Assembly: GCF_002847305.1 (NCBI RefSeq)
Contig: NZ_CP025408.1
Coordinates: 852,001 to 916,000, forward strand
Length of the DNA stretch: 64,000 nt
Reading direction: 5' to 3'
Source: Paracoccus tegillarcae
GTDB taxonomy: Bacteria > Pseudomonadota > Alphaproteobacteria > Rhodobacterales > Rhodobacteraceae
Part shown: piece after piece, positions 1 to 8,373 of the stretch
How the letters are laid out: each line of letters opens with the position of its first letter
How positions within the stretch are numbered: the first letter of the stretch is position 1
Made by a program: the position numbers and the translations under genes
The notes under the pieces: generated by a model
What the model was told of the DNA's origin: nothing
Seen by the model: only the letters and a program-made list of their open reading frames with translations
Database searches by the model: none

Positions 1-75
1 ACGCATGGCCCGCAGCAGGTAATATTGCCGCTCTGCACGGCGACCAAGGCGCCCGTATCCTTCTTTGAAATACAT
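1..75 (-). CDS. N-terminal fragment of an unidentified protein, running off the left edge
   Basis: On the minus strand an open frame starts at an ATG at 75 (GTG codons directly precede it at 78 and 81) and runs out of the window. The visible residues, MYFKEGYGRLGRRAERQYYLL and a few more, look protein-like, with aromatic and basic residues. An overlapping frame starting at about 97 reads less convincingly. No strong ribosome site lies close to the ATG. It would follow the glycosyltransferase gene by about 70 bases on the same strand, so it may be the next member of that surface-sugar cluster. Too little is visible to name it. Confidence 0.35.
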   Translation of the reverse strand, partial: MYFKEGYGRLGRRAERQYYLLRAMR

Positions 76-147
76 CACCACGCGCTGTCAGATCACTCGC
101 CATCCTCACACCATCTTTGATGTGCATAACATCTGAGCTGCGTGCAA

Positions 148-1218
148 TCAGGTTTTTTCCGCGGCGTGACCTGCCGCCGGGTGCCAACCGCCATCCGACA
201 TCAGTTCCAGTTCGACCAATTGGCGCCAATCGCGTAGTTGCACCGACCCTTCGTGCCAAAGATCTGGGGCCGCTATCAGGGCGTCATAATAGGCGGTGTA
301 ATCGTCGGGCCGGTTGAAATGCTGTCGGCGCCGCTTCTCTTCAATCGAGCGCTGAACGATATCCGGCGTGAATTTGGTGTGCAGCAACACGCCCGTCAAC
401 CTGGGATCGCCCGGCCCATCATAGCTGAGGTTCAGTCGTCGCGGCAGCGCGGAATGGGTGGAATTGGCATAAGCAAAACGCCGGTTCCACTTTATCAGCG
501 GCAGCTTGTTCAGCGTCGGTGCCTGATCAGGTCGGTCGGCAAAGAAGGTGCGGGCGCGCACTCCGCCCTGCACCCACCTGTTCAACTTGGGCTGCTGCAC
601 CTGCATCCGGTACGGGCCGGCATCGAACCAGTCCAACGCATCCGGCAACACGGCCCCGTCCGGCAGCGGCTGGCCGATGCTGCCCTTTGGATAAAGGTCC
701 ACCATCAACGCGCCCAAAGCGGGCTGACCGATTTCGTCCAACCGGCTGGTCAGGCTATGCAGGTCCTGATGGGGCCAATGCGGGTAGATCAGAAACTCAT
801 CCGCGTCGACGGTCAGACACCAGTGCCCGTGCCCATAACGGCCCAGCAACCAGCCCATCCAATCCATGCCAAAGCGGGTGTCGCGGTAAGATCCGTGACT
901 GACCCAGACAGAAACGTCGCTTTGATCTTCCAACAGATCCAGCGTGCCATCGTCGCTGTCATGGACAACCAGCAGAAAGTGGTCGACCCCCAGTTTGCGG
1001 TAATGTCGCAGAAAATCCGGCAGGCGCAGGGCTTCGTTGTGAATGGTGGCAAAGCAAAGCACGTCGCCCGCACCGATCCCAGAGGTGGCATCGCGAACCA
1101 CCTGCATCTGGCGACGCGCGCGAATGGCCCGCCACAGGTATTCGCGCCGCTTCCATCTGAGACGATATCGTCCCCACAGGTTGCGCACCCAGGGGATGAC
1201 ATCACCCCCGGAACTCAC
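148..1218 (-). CDS. Glycosyltransferase family 2 protein
   Basis: A 356-residue protein, likely cytoplasmic or membrane-associated, transferring a sugar from a nucleotide donor to a surface glycan. A basic N-terminus (residues 11-40) precedes a GT-A type core: an IHNEA segment at 59-63, then a DADEF motif at 138-142 matching the metal- and nucleotide-binding DxD of GT-A enzymes. The layout resembles the Glyco_tranf_2_4 group. The start is a GTG at 1218 that overlaps the galE stop (GTGA), a sign of translational coupling. Its place behind galU and galE, which make and interconvert UDP-glucose and UDP-galactose, suggests exopolysaccharide, capsule or LPS decoration. The actual donor and acceptor cannot be read from the sequence. 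Confidence 0.85.
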   Translation of the reverse strand: MSSGGDVIPWVRNLWGRYRLRWKRREYLWRAIRARRQMQVVRDATSGIGAGDVLCFATIHNEALRLPDFLRHYRKLGVDHFLLVVHDSDDGTLDLLEDQSDVSVWVSHGSYRDTRFGMDWMGWLLGRYGHGHWCLTVDADEFLIYPHWPHQDLHSLTSRLDEIGQPALGALMVDLYPKGSIGQPLPDGAVLPDALDWFDAGPYRMQVQQPKLNRWVQGGVRARTFFADRPDQAPTLNKLPLIKWNRRFAYANSTHSALPRRLNLSYDGPGDPRLTGVLLHTKFTPDIVQRSIEEKRRRQHFNRPDDYTAYYDALIAAPDLWHEGSVQLRDWRQLVELELMSDGGWHPAAGHAAEKT

Positions 1219-2201
1219 CCGCGATAGCCGTCAGTCTGATGCCAGCGCCAGGCATCGCCGATCATTTGTTCAAGCGTTGACCGCTGCGGCTGCCAGCCCA
1301 GCACATCGACGGCCTGCTGGCTGCCCGATACGAGGCTGACGGCATCGCCGCCACGGCGCGGCCCTTCCTGAACCGGAATGTCCAGCCCGGTCACCTCGGC
1401 CGCCTTGGCCATCACTTCGCGCACGGTAAAGCCGCTGCCACTGCCCAGACAGAACACGGCATTGCCCCGCCCTGCCTGCAGCCAGTCGAGGCCCAGAACA
1501 TGGGCATCTACCAGATCCATCACATGCACATAATCGCGCATGCAGGTGCCGTCGCGCGTCGGGTAATCCGTGCCATAGATCGTCAGCGCATCGCGACGAC
1601 CGCAGGCCGCATCCAGAACCAGGGGGATCAGGTGGGTCTCGGGCCGGTGGAATTCCCCCACCTCGGCCTGAGGATCAGCGCCAGCCACGTTGAAATAGCG
1701 AAAGATCACCGTTTCCAACCCGTCAGAGGCACCGAAATCGGTCAGCAACTGCTCGATCGCCAGCTTGCTGCCGCCATAGGCATTCAGCGGTTGCTGCTGT
1801 GTGCTCTCGTTCAGCAGCACGCCGTCGTGATCGCCGTAAGTCGCGCAGGTCGAGGAAAAAACCAGACGATTGCAGCCGGCAGCCAATGCCGCCTCGGCCA
1901 GGTTCAGCGCGCCAGTGACATTCTCGCGCCAATAGCGGCCCGGCTGCTCCATTGCCTCGCCGACCTGACTGAGCGCGGCAAAATGCATCACCGCCACGGG
2001 GGCGTATTCCTCGAAGGCACGCCGCAGTGCGTCCGGGTCCAGCAGGTCGCCTTCGACCAGCGGTCCGAACTTCACCGCGTCGCGCCATCCGGTGCTGAGG
2101 TTATCGAATGTGACAGGCAGGTATCCGGCTGCGCGCAACTGCTTGCAGGCATGAGAGCCAATATACCCCGCGCCGCCCGTTACCAGAATCGCATCTGCCA
2201 T
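1215..2201 (-). CDS. galE: UDP-glucose 4-epimerase
   Basis: Interconverts UDP-glucose and UDP-galactose in the cytoplasm using bound NAD. The 328 residues carry the short-chain dehydrogenase pattern: the Rossmann motif GGAGYIGSH at 9-17, the Ser-Thr catalytic region FSSTCATYG near 115-123, and the catalytic Tyr142-x3-Lys146 in AYGGSKLAIE. A YFNVAGADP segment follows, typical of GalE. Length is normal for the family (about 330-340). The ATG at 2201 lies 3 bases after the galU stop, and the gene's stop overlaps the start of the following glycosyltransferase, so galU-galE-glycosyltransferase form one operon supplying nucleotide sugars. Confidence 0.97.
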   Translation of the reverse strand: MADAILVTGGAGYIGSHACKQLRAAGYLPVTFDNLSTGWRDAVKFGPLVEGDLLDPDALRRAFEEYAPVAVMHFAALSQVGEAMEQPGRYWRENVTGALNLAEAALAAGCNRLVFSSTCATYGDHDGVLLNESTQQQPLNAYGGSKLAIEQLLTDFGASDGLETVIFRYFNVAGADPQAEVGEFHRPETHLIPLVLDAACGRRDALTIYGTDYPTRDGTCMRDYVHVMDLVDAHVLGLDWLQAGRGNAVFCLGSGSGFTVREVMAKAAEVTGLDIPVQEGPRRGGDAVSLVSGSQQAVDVLGWQPQRSTLEQMIGDAWRWHQTDGYRG

Positions 2202-2204
2202 CCG

Positions 2205-3098
2205 CTATTCAGCCGCCTTCTTCGACGACATGACGTCGCCGAGAAATTCGGCCAGCTCGTCTTTCAACTCTTCCCGTGCAAGACCGAAGGCAACGGTGGC
2301 CTGCAAAAAGCCAGCCTTTGAGCCACAATCAAAACGCTGCCCGCGGAAGCGCAGACCGAAAACGTCGCGCCCTGCACTGATCTCATCGGCGATGGCATCG
2401 GTCAGCTGGATCTCGCCGCCCGAGCCCTGCTTCAGCTTGTTCAGGTTCTGCATGACCGTTGGCGCAAGGATATAACGCCCGATCACCGCCAGATTGGACG
2501 GCTCGGTCCCCGGCGCGGGTTTTTCGACCATGCCCTTTGCCTTGACGATGGCGCCCATGTCCTCGGCAATATCCAGCACGCCGTAAGACGCAGCCTTTGC
2601 CGGCGCCACCTCCATCGTGGCGACCATGCTGCCGCCGGTTTCACCATAGGCCTCGATCATCTGTTCGAGGCAGGGCGGCTCGCCCATGATGACGTCATCG
2701 GTCAGGATCACGGCAAAGGGCTCATTCGCCAGCAGGCGCCGCGCGCACCATACGGCGTGGCCAAGCCCAAGCGCCTTGTGCTGGCGGATATAGGCAATCG
2801 CACCCGATTCCATGTTGGTTTCATTCAGCAGCTTCAGCAGGTCTTTCTTGCCCGCCTTGCGCAGACTTGATTCCAACTCGTGGGCGTGATCGAAATAATC
2901 TTCCAACGCGCCCTTGCCGCGCGAGGTGACGAAAATGAATTCCTTGATACCGGCGGCGCGCGCCTCGTCGATCGCGTATTGGATCAGCGGGCGATCAACC
3001 AGTGTCATGATCTCTTTGGGAATACTTTTCGTCGCCGGCAAGAACCTGGTGCCCAGGCCCGCCACGGGAAAAATCGCCTTTGTAACCTTGCGGCTCAT
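2205..3098 (-). CDS. galU: UTP-glucose-1-phosphate uridylyltransferase
   Basis: Makes UDP-glucose from UTP and glucose-1-phosphate, the entry point to UDP-sugars for LPS and exopolysaccharide. The N-terminus holds the nucleotide-binding signature AIFPVAGLGTRFLPATKS (residues 8-25), followed by PKEIMTLVDRPLIQYA, and VEKPAPG later, all typical of bacterial GalU. At 297 residues it has normal length. The start ATG at 3098 is preceded by AGGAG at good spacing. About 160 bases of relatively AT-rich non-coding DNA lie upstream (3099-3257) and probably hold the operon promoter, though no clear -35/-10 pair is claimed. Confidence 0.97.
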   Translation of the reverse strand: MSRKVTKAIFPVAGLGTRFLPATKSIPKEIMTLVDRPLIQYAIDEARAAGIKEFIFVTSRGKGALEDYFDHAHELESSLRKAGKKDLLKLLNETNMESGAIAYIRQHKALGLGHAVWCARRLLANEPFAVILTDDVIMGEPPCLEQMIEAYGETGGSMVATMEVAPAKAASYGVLDIAEDMGAIVKAKGMVEKPAPGTEPSNLAVIGRYILAPTVMQNLNKLKQGSGGEIQLTDAIADEISAGRDVFGLRFRGQRFDCGSKAGFLQATVAFGLAREELKDELAEFLGDVMSSKKAAE

Positions 3099-3257
3099 TC
3101 TACTTCTCCTGCGAACTCAAGGCTTAAAGCGTAACTTTCGGCCTCGGCATGCTTGATCAATATATCCTACAACAGATCCGCAGCAGCAAGACATCAACCA
3201 GAAACAATTTGATTACAAACGATTATCAGCGGTTTTGCGCTGCAATCAAAGGCCCGA

Positions 3258-4058
3258 CTAGTTGAGTCCCATTCTAAGCATCATCTGTTCAAGCTTGGGA
3301 ACGTCCTCGGGGTTGTTCAGTTCCCAAAACTCACGACCACGCGATTCGACAAGCACGCAGCGTACGCGGCGGCCTTGTTCAAGAAAGCGCAACTGTTCCA
3401 GTCCTTCCAGCTTTTCCAGCCGGCCTTCGGGCCAGCCGGCATAGTCGGCCAGCGCTTCGGGACGGTAGGCGTAGACGCCGACATGATGGTGCACCGGCGT
3501 CGGTTCGTCGTCGTCAAACGGCCCGGCCGCATAGGGCACAACCTCTTTCGAGAAATAGAGCGCCTGCATCTCATCATTGAAGACTGCCGTCGTGCCGCCG
3601 ACCCGCCCGGCCTGGCGATCTGCGATCAGTTCGGCGCGCATCCGACCGGTGCTGTTGAGAACCGGTGTGGCCAGCGCAGCCTGCGGATCGGCGCGCAGAC
3701 CCGTGACCAGATCTTCGATGAACCATGCTGGCGTCAGCGGCGCGTCGCCCTGCAGGTTGACCACGATCTCAGAGGTCAAACCCAGATTCGCGACAGCCTC
3801 GGCAACGCGCTCGGTCCCATTGCGGCAGGTGGCAGAGGTCATCGCGACCTCGGCGCCGAAGCCCCGGGCATGGTCGCGGATGCGCTCATCATCGGTGGCC
3901 ACGATCACCCGGTCGATGCCGGGCACATCCATTGCCGCGTCCCAACTGCGACGAATGAGGCTGCGTGCCTCGCCACCCGCGCCCCGCAAGGCCACCAGCG
4001 GCTTGCCCGGATAACGGGTCGAGGCAAATCGTGCAGGGATGATGATCGTGACTGACAT
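3258..4058 (-). CDS. kdsB: 3-deoxy-manno-octulosonate (KDO) cytidylyltransferase
   Basis: Activates KDO with CTP to CMP-KDO for lipid A core or capsule assembly. The start is placed at ATG 4058 (266 residues), because the protein then begins MSVTIIIPARFASTRYPGKP, the usual family N-terminus with the nucleotide-binding loop; an upstream in-frame ATG at 4133 would only add residues inside cysQ. The conserved segments NLQGDAPL and ELNNPEDV are present. It sits 4 bases after the cysQ stop. Given the polysaccharide export permease just beyond cysQ, it may be the capsule-associated form (KpsU-like) rather than the LPS one; the sequence alone does not decide. Confidence 0.9.
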   Translation of the reverse strand: MSVTIIIPARFASTRYPGKPLVALRGAGGEARSLIRRSWDAAMDVPGIDRVIVATDDERIRDHARGFGAEVAMTSATCRNGTERVAEAVANLGLTSEIVVNLQGDAPLTPAWFIEDLVTGLRADPQAALATPVLNSTGRMRAELIADRQAGRVGGTTAVFNDEMQALYFSKEVVPYAAGPFDDDEPTPVHHHVGVYAYRPEALADYAGWPEGRLEKLEGLEQLRFLEQGRRVRCVLVESRGREFWELNNPEDVPKLEQMMLRMGLN

Positions 4059-4062
4059 CCGG

Positions 4063-4860
4063 CTATTCTTTGACCAGCAGAACGCCCGGCGCAAAGGCGA
4101 TGAAGAACGGGTTCTCAAAGCCCGGCTTGCCATAGGTCATCGGCGTATGGTCGTCGAACCGCACCACCTCGCCGCCCGCACCGCGCAAGACCGCATCGCC
4201 CGCCGCCGTGTCCCATTCCATGGTGCGGCCAAGACGAGGGTACAGATCCGCCTCGCCGGTGGCCACCAGACAGAACTTCAACGAAGACCCGGCGCTGGTC
4301 ATGTCCCGCACGCCATAGCTGTTGATATAGTCGTCGGTCGCGGCGTCCCGGTGCGACTTGGACGCCACCACCATCAGCCCGCGATTGTCAGGCATCGGGT
4401 TCACGCCGATCGGATTGGTCTCACCCGGCTGATCGCCGAACGGGCCCGTTTCCTCGACCGAGCGACCATCGCCGGTGGTATAGAACAGCCGGCCCTTGGC
4501 GGGGGCATAGACGATGCCGCGCACAGGCACGCCATCCTCGACATAGGCGATATTGACCGTGAAATCGCCCCGGCGCTGGACGAATTCCTTGGTGCCATCC
4601 AGCGGGTCGACGATCAGGAATGTCCGCGCCACCTGCCCGTGGGTCTCGGCCTGTTCCTCGGTGACCAGGACGAAATCGGGAAATGCAGCCCGCAGCCCGG
4701 CAGAAATCAGCTGATCCGCGGCTTCGTCGGCCGCTGTTACGGGCGAGTCGTCGGATTTCGCACGCACCTCGAAATCCTCTGCGCCGTAAATTTCCATGAT
4801 CTTCTCGCCTGCCGCCAGCGCAAGGCGACGCATCTCGGCTGACAATCGGTCGAATTCCAT
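4063..4860 (-). CDS. cysQ: 3'(2'),5'-bisphosphate nucleotidase CysQ
   Basis: Hydrolyses PAP (3'-phosphoadenosine 5'-phosphate) to AMP, recycling the by-product of sulfate assimilation; a member of the inositol monophosphatase superfamily. In the 265 residues the metal-binding set is visible: EE at 68-69, DPLDGTKEF at 85-93, and a late WDTAAGDAVL segment near the C-terminus. AGSSLKFCLVATGEADLY is also characteristic. The gene is followed by kdsB after 4 bases, so the two are co-transcribed. The upstream gene is divergent (export permease). Confidence 0.94.
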   Translation of the reverse strand: MEFDRLSAEMRRLALAAGEKIMEIYGAEDFEVRAKSDDSPVTAADEAADQLISAGLRAAFPDFVLVTEEQAETHGQVARTFLIVDPLDGTKEFVQRRGDFTVNIAYVEDGVPVRGIVYAPAKGRLFYTTGDGRSVEETGPFGDQPGETNPIGVNPMPDNRGLMVVASKSHRDAATDDYINSYGVRDMTSAGSSLKFCLVATGEADLYPRLGRTMEWDTAAGDAVLRGAGGEVVRFDDHTPMTYGKPGFENPFFIAFAPGVLLVKE

Positions 4861-4991
4861 TGGATTTTGCCTTTTTTGACAGGGCAGGCCCCGGCCGCCA
4901 TTGATTGAATATTAACTTGCGCCCCCTTATGGTCGCCATCAATGGGATGAGCAAGCATCCCGAGCGTTTTGCATCAGGTAGGATCTCAGCC

Positions 4992-5813
4992 GTGTTCGTC
5001 CAGCATCGCAACCGCAATATGGTCGAAGCGGCGTTCAGCACGCTGTTGCTGATGTATTTCCAGACCATCCATGTTTTGCGCAGCGAACACCGCAACCCGT
5101 TGATCGGCTTGCTGCTGGCGATCGTGCAGTCCTCACTGATGGTCGCCGTGTTTTTTGCTCTCTACTATGTGATCGGCGTCCGCACCTCGCCCATTCGCGG
5201 CGATTTCATGATCTTTATCATGAGCGGGATCTTTGTGTTCGTCACGCATGTGCAGGCGACGGGCGCCGTTTCAGGGTCAGGGGCGCTGACCTCCGGGATG
5301 ACCAAACATGGACCGATGAATTCGGCGATCCTGATCGCGGGCGCCGCCATTGCGGTGCTTTATCGGCAAGTGCTGAGCTGCGTGGTCATCCTGGGCGCCT
5401 ATCATGCATTCATCACCCCCGTTATCATAAATGACTGGGTTTCATGCATGGGCCTGCTGTTGCTTGCCTGGCTGTCGGGCTGCTGCGTCGGACTGGTCTT
5501 TCTGTCGATGCGGCCCTGGGCGCCCAAGGCATCGGGCCTGCTGACCACCGTCTATTCACGGCTGAACATGATTGCATCGGGCAAGATGTTCGTGGCCAAC
5601 ACCCTGCCGAACTTCATGTTGCCGTATTTTGCATGGAACCCCCTGTTTCACATCATTGATCAGATGCGCGGCTATGCCTTCATCAACTATGTGCCGCACA
5701 AGACAAATCTGGCCTATCCGATCTATTTCACCATCACGGTGGCGATGATCGGATTGATGGCTGAATTCGTAACGCGCAACCGGGTCTCGGCCAGCTGGAC
5801 CGCAGGCAGATAG
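4992..5813 (+). CDS. ABC-2 type permease, polysaccharide (capsule/O-antigen) export family
   Basis: Integral membrane permease of about 273 residues with around six hydrophobic segments and no ATPase domain; it resembles KpsM/Wzm-type exporters that move capsule or O-polysaccharide across the inner membrane with a separate ATPase. A GTG at 4992 has a strong AGGTAGGA site (4976-4983) at good distance and is preferred; in-frame ATGs at 4947 and 4905 are alternatives. No KpsT/Wzt-like ATPase lies next to it in this window, so its partner must be elsewhere, or outside the window. The neighbouring kdsB and galU/galE fit a surface polysaccharide role. Confidence 0.8.
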   Translation: MFVQHRNRNMVEAAFSTLLLMYFQTIHVLRSEHRNPLIGLLLAIVQSSLMVAVFFALYYVIGVRTSPIRGDFMIFIMSGIFVFVTHVQATGAVSGSGALTSGMTKHGPMNSAILIAGAAIAVLYRQVLSCVVILGAYHAFITPVIINDWVSCMGLLLLAWLSGCCVGLVFLSMRPWAPKASGLLTTVYSRLNMIASGKMFVANTLPNFMLPYFAWNPLFHIIDQMRGYAFINYVPHKTNLAYPIYFTITVAMIGLMAEFVTRNRVSASWTAGR

Positions 5814-5911
5814 GACAGCTGGGTCAGCCCGCGGATTCCGCTTGCCTTGCCAGATGCCGGCATGCTCACCTCGGCCACAGATATCGTCCATAAGCCCAAG
5901 AGGCCCCGCGC

Positions 5912-6628
5912 ATGACACTTTCTGCCGCTGACCGCGCCGTTCTGGAACAGGTGACAACCGCGACGGTGACGACGATCCTGTTGAAAAAGGGCTTGCGCAA
6001 TGTGTGGATCCGCGGGGCGATGCCGCTGCGTCCCGATCAGCCGCGGATCGTGGGCGAGGCCTTTACCCTGCGCTTCGTACCCGCACGCGAAGATCTGGCG
6101 ACACCGGCCAGTTGGGGCAGCCCGATCTCGACCCGGGCGGCCATCGAAGACATGCCCGAGGGCTGCATTTGCGTGATCGACGCCATGGGCGTCACCGATG
6201 CGGGGGTGTTTGGTGATATCCTTTGCGCACGCATGGCCAAACGGAACGTGGCGGCATTGGTCACTGATGGCGTGATCCGCGACCTGTCGGGCGTGCTGGC
6301 GAGCGGCCTGCCGGTCTGGTGCCGGGGTGCTGCGGCGCCACCCTCGGTCGCGGGACTGACCTTTGTCGGGTGGAACGAGACGATCGGTTGCGGCGGCGTC
6401 GCGGTGATACCGGGCGATGTGGTCGTGATCGACGGCGATGGCGCTGTCGTCATACCGCAGGCTCTGCTGCCAGAGGTGGTGGCCGAGGCCCCCGCCCAGG
6501 AGCAATTGGAAGGCTGGATTATCGAAGAGGTCGATCGCGGCACCAGGTTGCCCGGTCTTTATCCCATGAATGACGAGACCAAAGCCCGTTATCAATCCTG
6601 GCTTGATCGCGACACTACTGAGAGTTGA
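5912..6628 (+). CDS. RraA-like protein (HMG/CHA aldolase or RNase regulator fold)
   Basis: A 238-residue member of the RraA/demethylmenaquinone methyltransferase-like family. Visible features are GDILCARMAKRNVAALVTDG followed by VIRDL, the usual glycine-rich and TDGxxRD active-site region in this fold, and a late IPGDVVVIDGDGAVVIP segment. Members include ribonuclease E inhibitors and divalent-metal 4-hydroxy-4-methyl-2-oxoglutarate/oxaloacetate aldolases; the intact Arg-Asp pair (TDGVIRD) fits an aldolase as well as it fits RraA. It stands alone, about 100 bases after the permease, so context does not choose a function. Confidence 0.82.
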   Translation: MTLSAADRAVLEQVTTATVTTILLKKGLRNVWIRGAMPLRPDQPRIVGEAFTLRFVPAREDLATPASWGSPISTRAAIEDMPEGCICVIDAMGVTDAGVFGDILCARMAKRNVAALVTDGVIRDLSGVLASGLPVWCRGAAAPPSVAGLTFVGWNETIGCGGVAVIPGDVVVIDGDGAVVIPQALLPEVVAEAPAQEQLEGWIIEEVDRGTRLPGLYPMNDETKARYQSWLDRDTTES

Positions 6629-6804
6629 TCGCTGCCGGATTTCACAGAGGACAGATAATAATTGAACCGAATCGACCAGTCTTTTTGGTCAGAATTCCAC
6701 GTTTTTGACTGAACTTTCCTTTTACAACAATCAGTCAGCATGATTGAGTGAGGCTGCTTCAGCTTTCCGGGGATCGCGCCCCGCTGTCGGCTTGTTGTTT
6801 GATT

Positions 6805-6818
6805 GTGCCTTCGGGCAC
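6805..6818 (+). promoter_or_regulatory. Short TTCG hairpin in the leader of the small lipoprotein gene
   Basis: GTGCC-TTCG-GGCAC forms a perfect 5-bp stem capped by a stable UUCG-type tetraloop, 22 bases before the ATG at 6841 and just ahead of a GAGG ribosome site (6827-6830). It may protect or regulate the leader mRNA. The rest of the 212-base gap (6629-6840) holds no gene. Confidence 0.35.
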
Positions 6819-6840
6819 TTGTACTCGAGGATTGTGAACG

Positions 6841-7107
6841 ATGAATGGTAAATTTCTAGCGATCGCGGTGGCGGCGACCGCTCTCACTGCCTGCTCTCTG
6901 AACCCCCGCGACTATGAAACGACCCCTGTCGTTGTCGAGACTGCGGCCGGCCCGGTGACCTGTCAGCTATACACCAAAGAGCAGGTGACATGGGACCGCG
7001 CGACCGCGCGCCCGAACAGCATGGATGTCGAAACCGCAGATAACGTTTGCCGGGCCGAGGGTCAGCGCGAACTGACCGGCGGCGCGAGTGCTGCCCCTGC
7101 GATCTAA
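6841..7107 (+). CDS. Small lipoprotein of unknown function
   Basis: An 88-residue protein with a short basic N-terminus, a hydrophobic stretch and a lipobox LTAC (Cys at about residue 18), so a lipid-anchored envelope protein is expected. The mature part contains two more cysteines, in a TCQLYTKEQVTWDRA segment and a DNVCRAEGQ segment, which could form a disulfide in the periplasm. GAGG at 6827-6830 provides the ribosome site. The family is not recognised. The 130 bases after it hold no recognisable gene and lead into the convergent asparaginase. Confidence 0.75.
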   Translation: MNGKFLAIAVAATALTACSLNPRDYETTPVVVETAAGPVTCQLYTKEQVTWDRATARPNSMDVETADNVCRAEGQRELTGGASAAPAI

Positions 7108-7237
7108 CAGCCTACACGGTTGTGGCTGTCGCACTGCGACGGCCAGAGGCCGCGATACTGCCGCTATCCGCCCAGCCAGACGGACCAGCGATGGTATCGC
7201 GGCCCACCAGGGTCAATCCGCCAGCCGCAGATAACCG

Positions 7238-8224
7238 CTAAGCCGGAAAACCGGCTGCGCGGCGCAACTGGCCCGTCACCATGCCACGCCAGTTTTTCTG
7301 ATCGCCGGTCAGGTATTTCTCGACCACCTGATGCGACGGCTCCAGAACGCCCAGATGCACAAGGATCGCGGTGATCGCCGCCTCGCTTGCGCGGGTCCCG
7401 CCATCGCGGATCTTCAGCGCGACGCCCAGTTTCTTTTCCGGGATGATCGCCACAAAGACCGCCTCGGCGCCGGTCTTGACGGCCACCCGTCCCTCCATCG
7501 CCCGCATCAGTTCGGTGCAGGCCCGACCCTCACCCGCCACCAGTTCGGGAAAGGCACACATCGCCTGCACCAGCGCGCGCATCGCGTCGCCCCGCATGTC
7601 CGAGCCGGGCGCGGCAAAGGCCGCCATTGCACGGGCCAGACCCGTCACCGTACAGGCATGGTTCGGGGCCGAACAGCCGTCGATGCCATAGCCGGGGCTG
7701 GTCTCGCCCGTGACCTCTTCGAACGCCGCCTTGCCGGCCAGTTGCACCGGATGATCGACGTCGATATATTCAGTGCCGCCCTTCATGTGCTGGTTCAACG
7801 TGAGGAAACCAGCATGTTTACCCGAGCAATTGTTGTGCAGCTGGCATGCGCTCAACCCCGAACAGGTCAGTCGCGCGGCCTCTGGTTTGTCGCCCGGCAT
7901 GTGCGAGCCGCACCGCAGGTCGCGCTCGGCCAGACCGCGCGCCTTCAGCCAGTCACCGACCTCGCGCACATGAATCGACGCGCCATTATGGCTGGCGCAG
8001 GACAGCGCCAGATGCTGCGTCTGCAAGCCCGCAGCCCGCGCCGCGCCGCTTTCAAGCAGGGGCAAGGCCTGGATCATCTTGCATGATGAGCGTGGAAAGA
8101 TCACCGCCTCGGGATCACCCCATGCCTGCACGATGCCGGATGGATCACAAACCACCGCGTGCCCCTGATGCACGCTTTCCAGCATGTCGCCACGCCACAA
8201 CTCGATCAAATCAACGGCCGCCAT
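7238..8224 (-). CDS. L-asparaginase of the Rhizobium-type (class 3, AnsA/ReAV-like)
   Basis: Hydrolyses asparagine to aspartate and ammonia. The protein (328 residues from ATG 8224, which has AGGGGAA at good spacing; ATG 8242 is an alternative) is not of the classical bacterial I/II type. It carries the marks of the Rhizobium etli asparaginase family: a Ser-x2-Lys pair in RSSCKMIQ, a LSCASHNG serine, the NNCSGKHAG segment with Cys and Lys used for zinc in that family, a GIDGCSAPN cysteine, and a late VALKIRDGG lysine. All the expected residues seem present, so it is probably active. It is monocistronic and convergent with the small lipoprotein gene. Confidence 0.9.
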   Translation of the reverse strand: MAAVDLIELWRGDMLESVHQGHAVVCDPSGIVQAWGDPEAVIFPRSSCKMIQALPLLESGAARAAGLQTQHLALSCASHNGASIHVREVGDWLKARGLAERDLRCGSHMPGDKPEAARLTCSGLSACQLHNNCSGKHAGFLTLNQHMKGGTEYIDVDHPVQLAGKAAFEEVTGETSPGYGIDGCSAPNHACTVTGLARAMAAFAAPGSDMRGDAMRALVQAMCAFPELVAGEGRACTELMRAMEGRVAVKTGAEAVFVAIIPEKKLGVALKIRDGGTRASEAAITAILVHLGVLEPSHQVVEKYLTGDQKNWRGMVTGQLRRAAGFPA

Positions 8225-8373
8225 CGACAATTCCCCTGACATTTGCGCGATTTCCCGCCAAAGGGTCTTTTTCGCACGGATGATTTAGCGTTATTCTGCC
8301 GCCAGTCGGTTGAAAACACCACCGCAATCAGAAACAACGCCGGCGAACAGGCGAGTTGGCAGGAGGCCAGAGC

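Noticed and set aside
7108..7237. Small open frames between the lipoprotein and asparaginase genes
   Set aside because: No ribosome site, atypical residue use, and they overlap the asparaginase gene out of frame.
7241..7256. AGCCGG-AAAA-CCGGCT hairpin as a terminator
   Set aside because: It consists of the last codons of the asparaginase gene, has no T run, and is as likely a coding coincidence.
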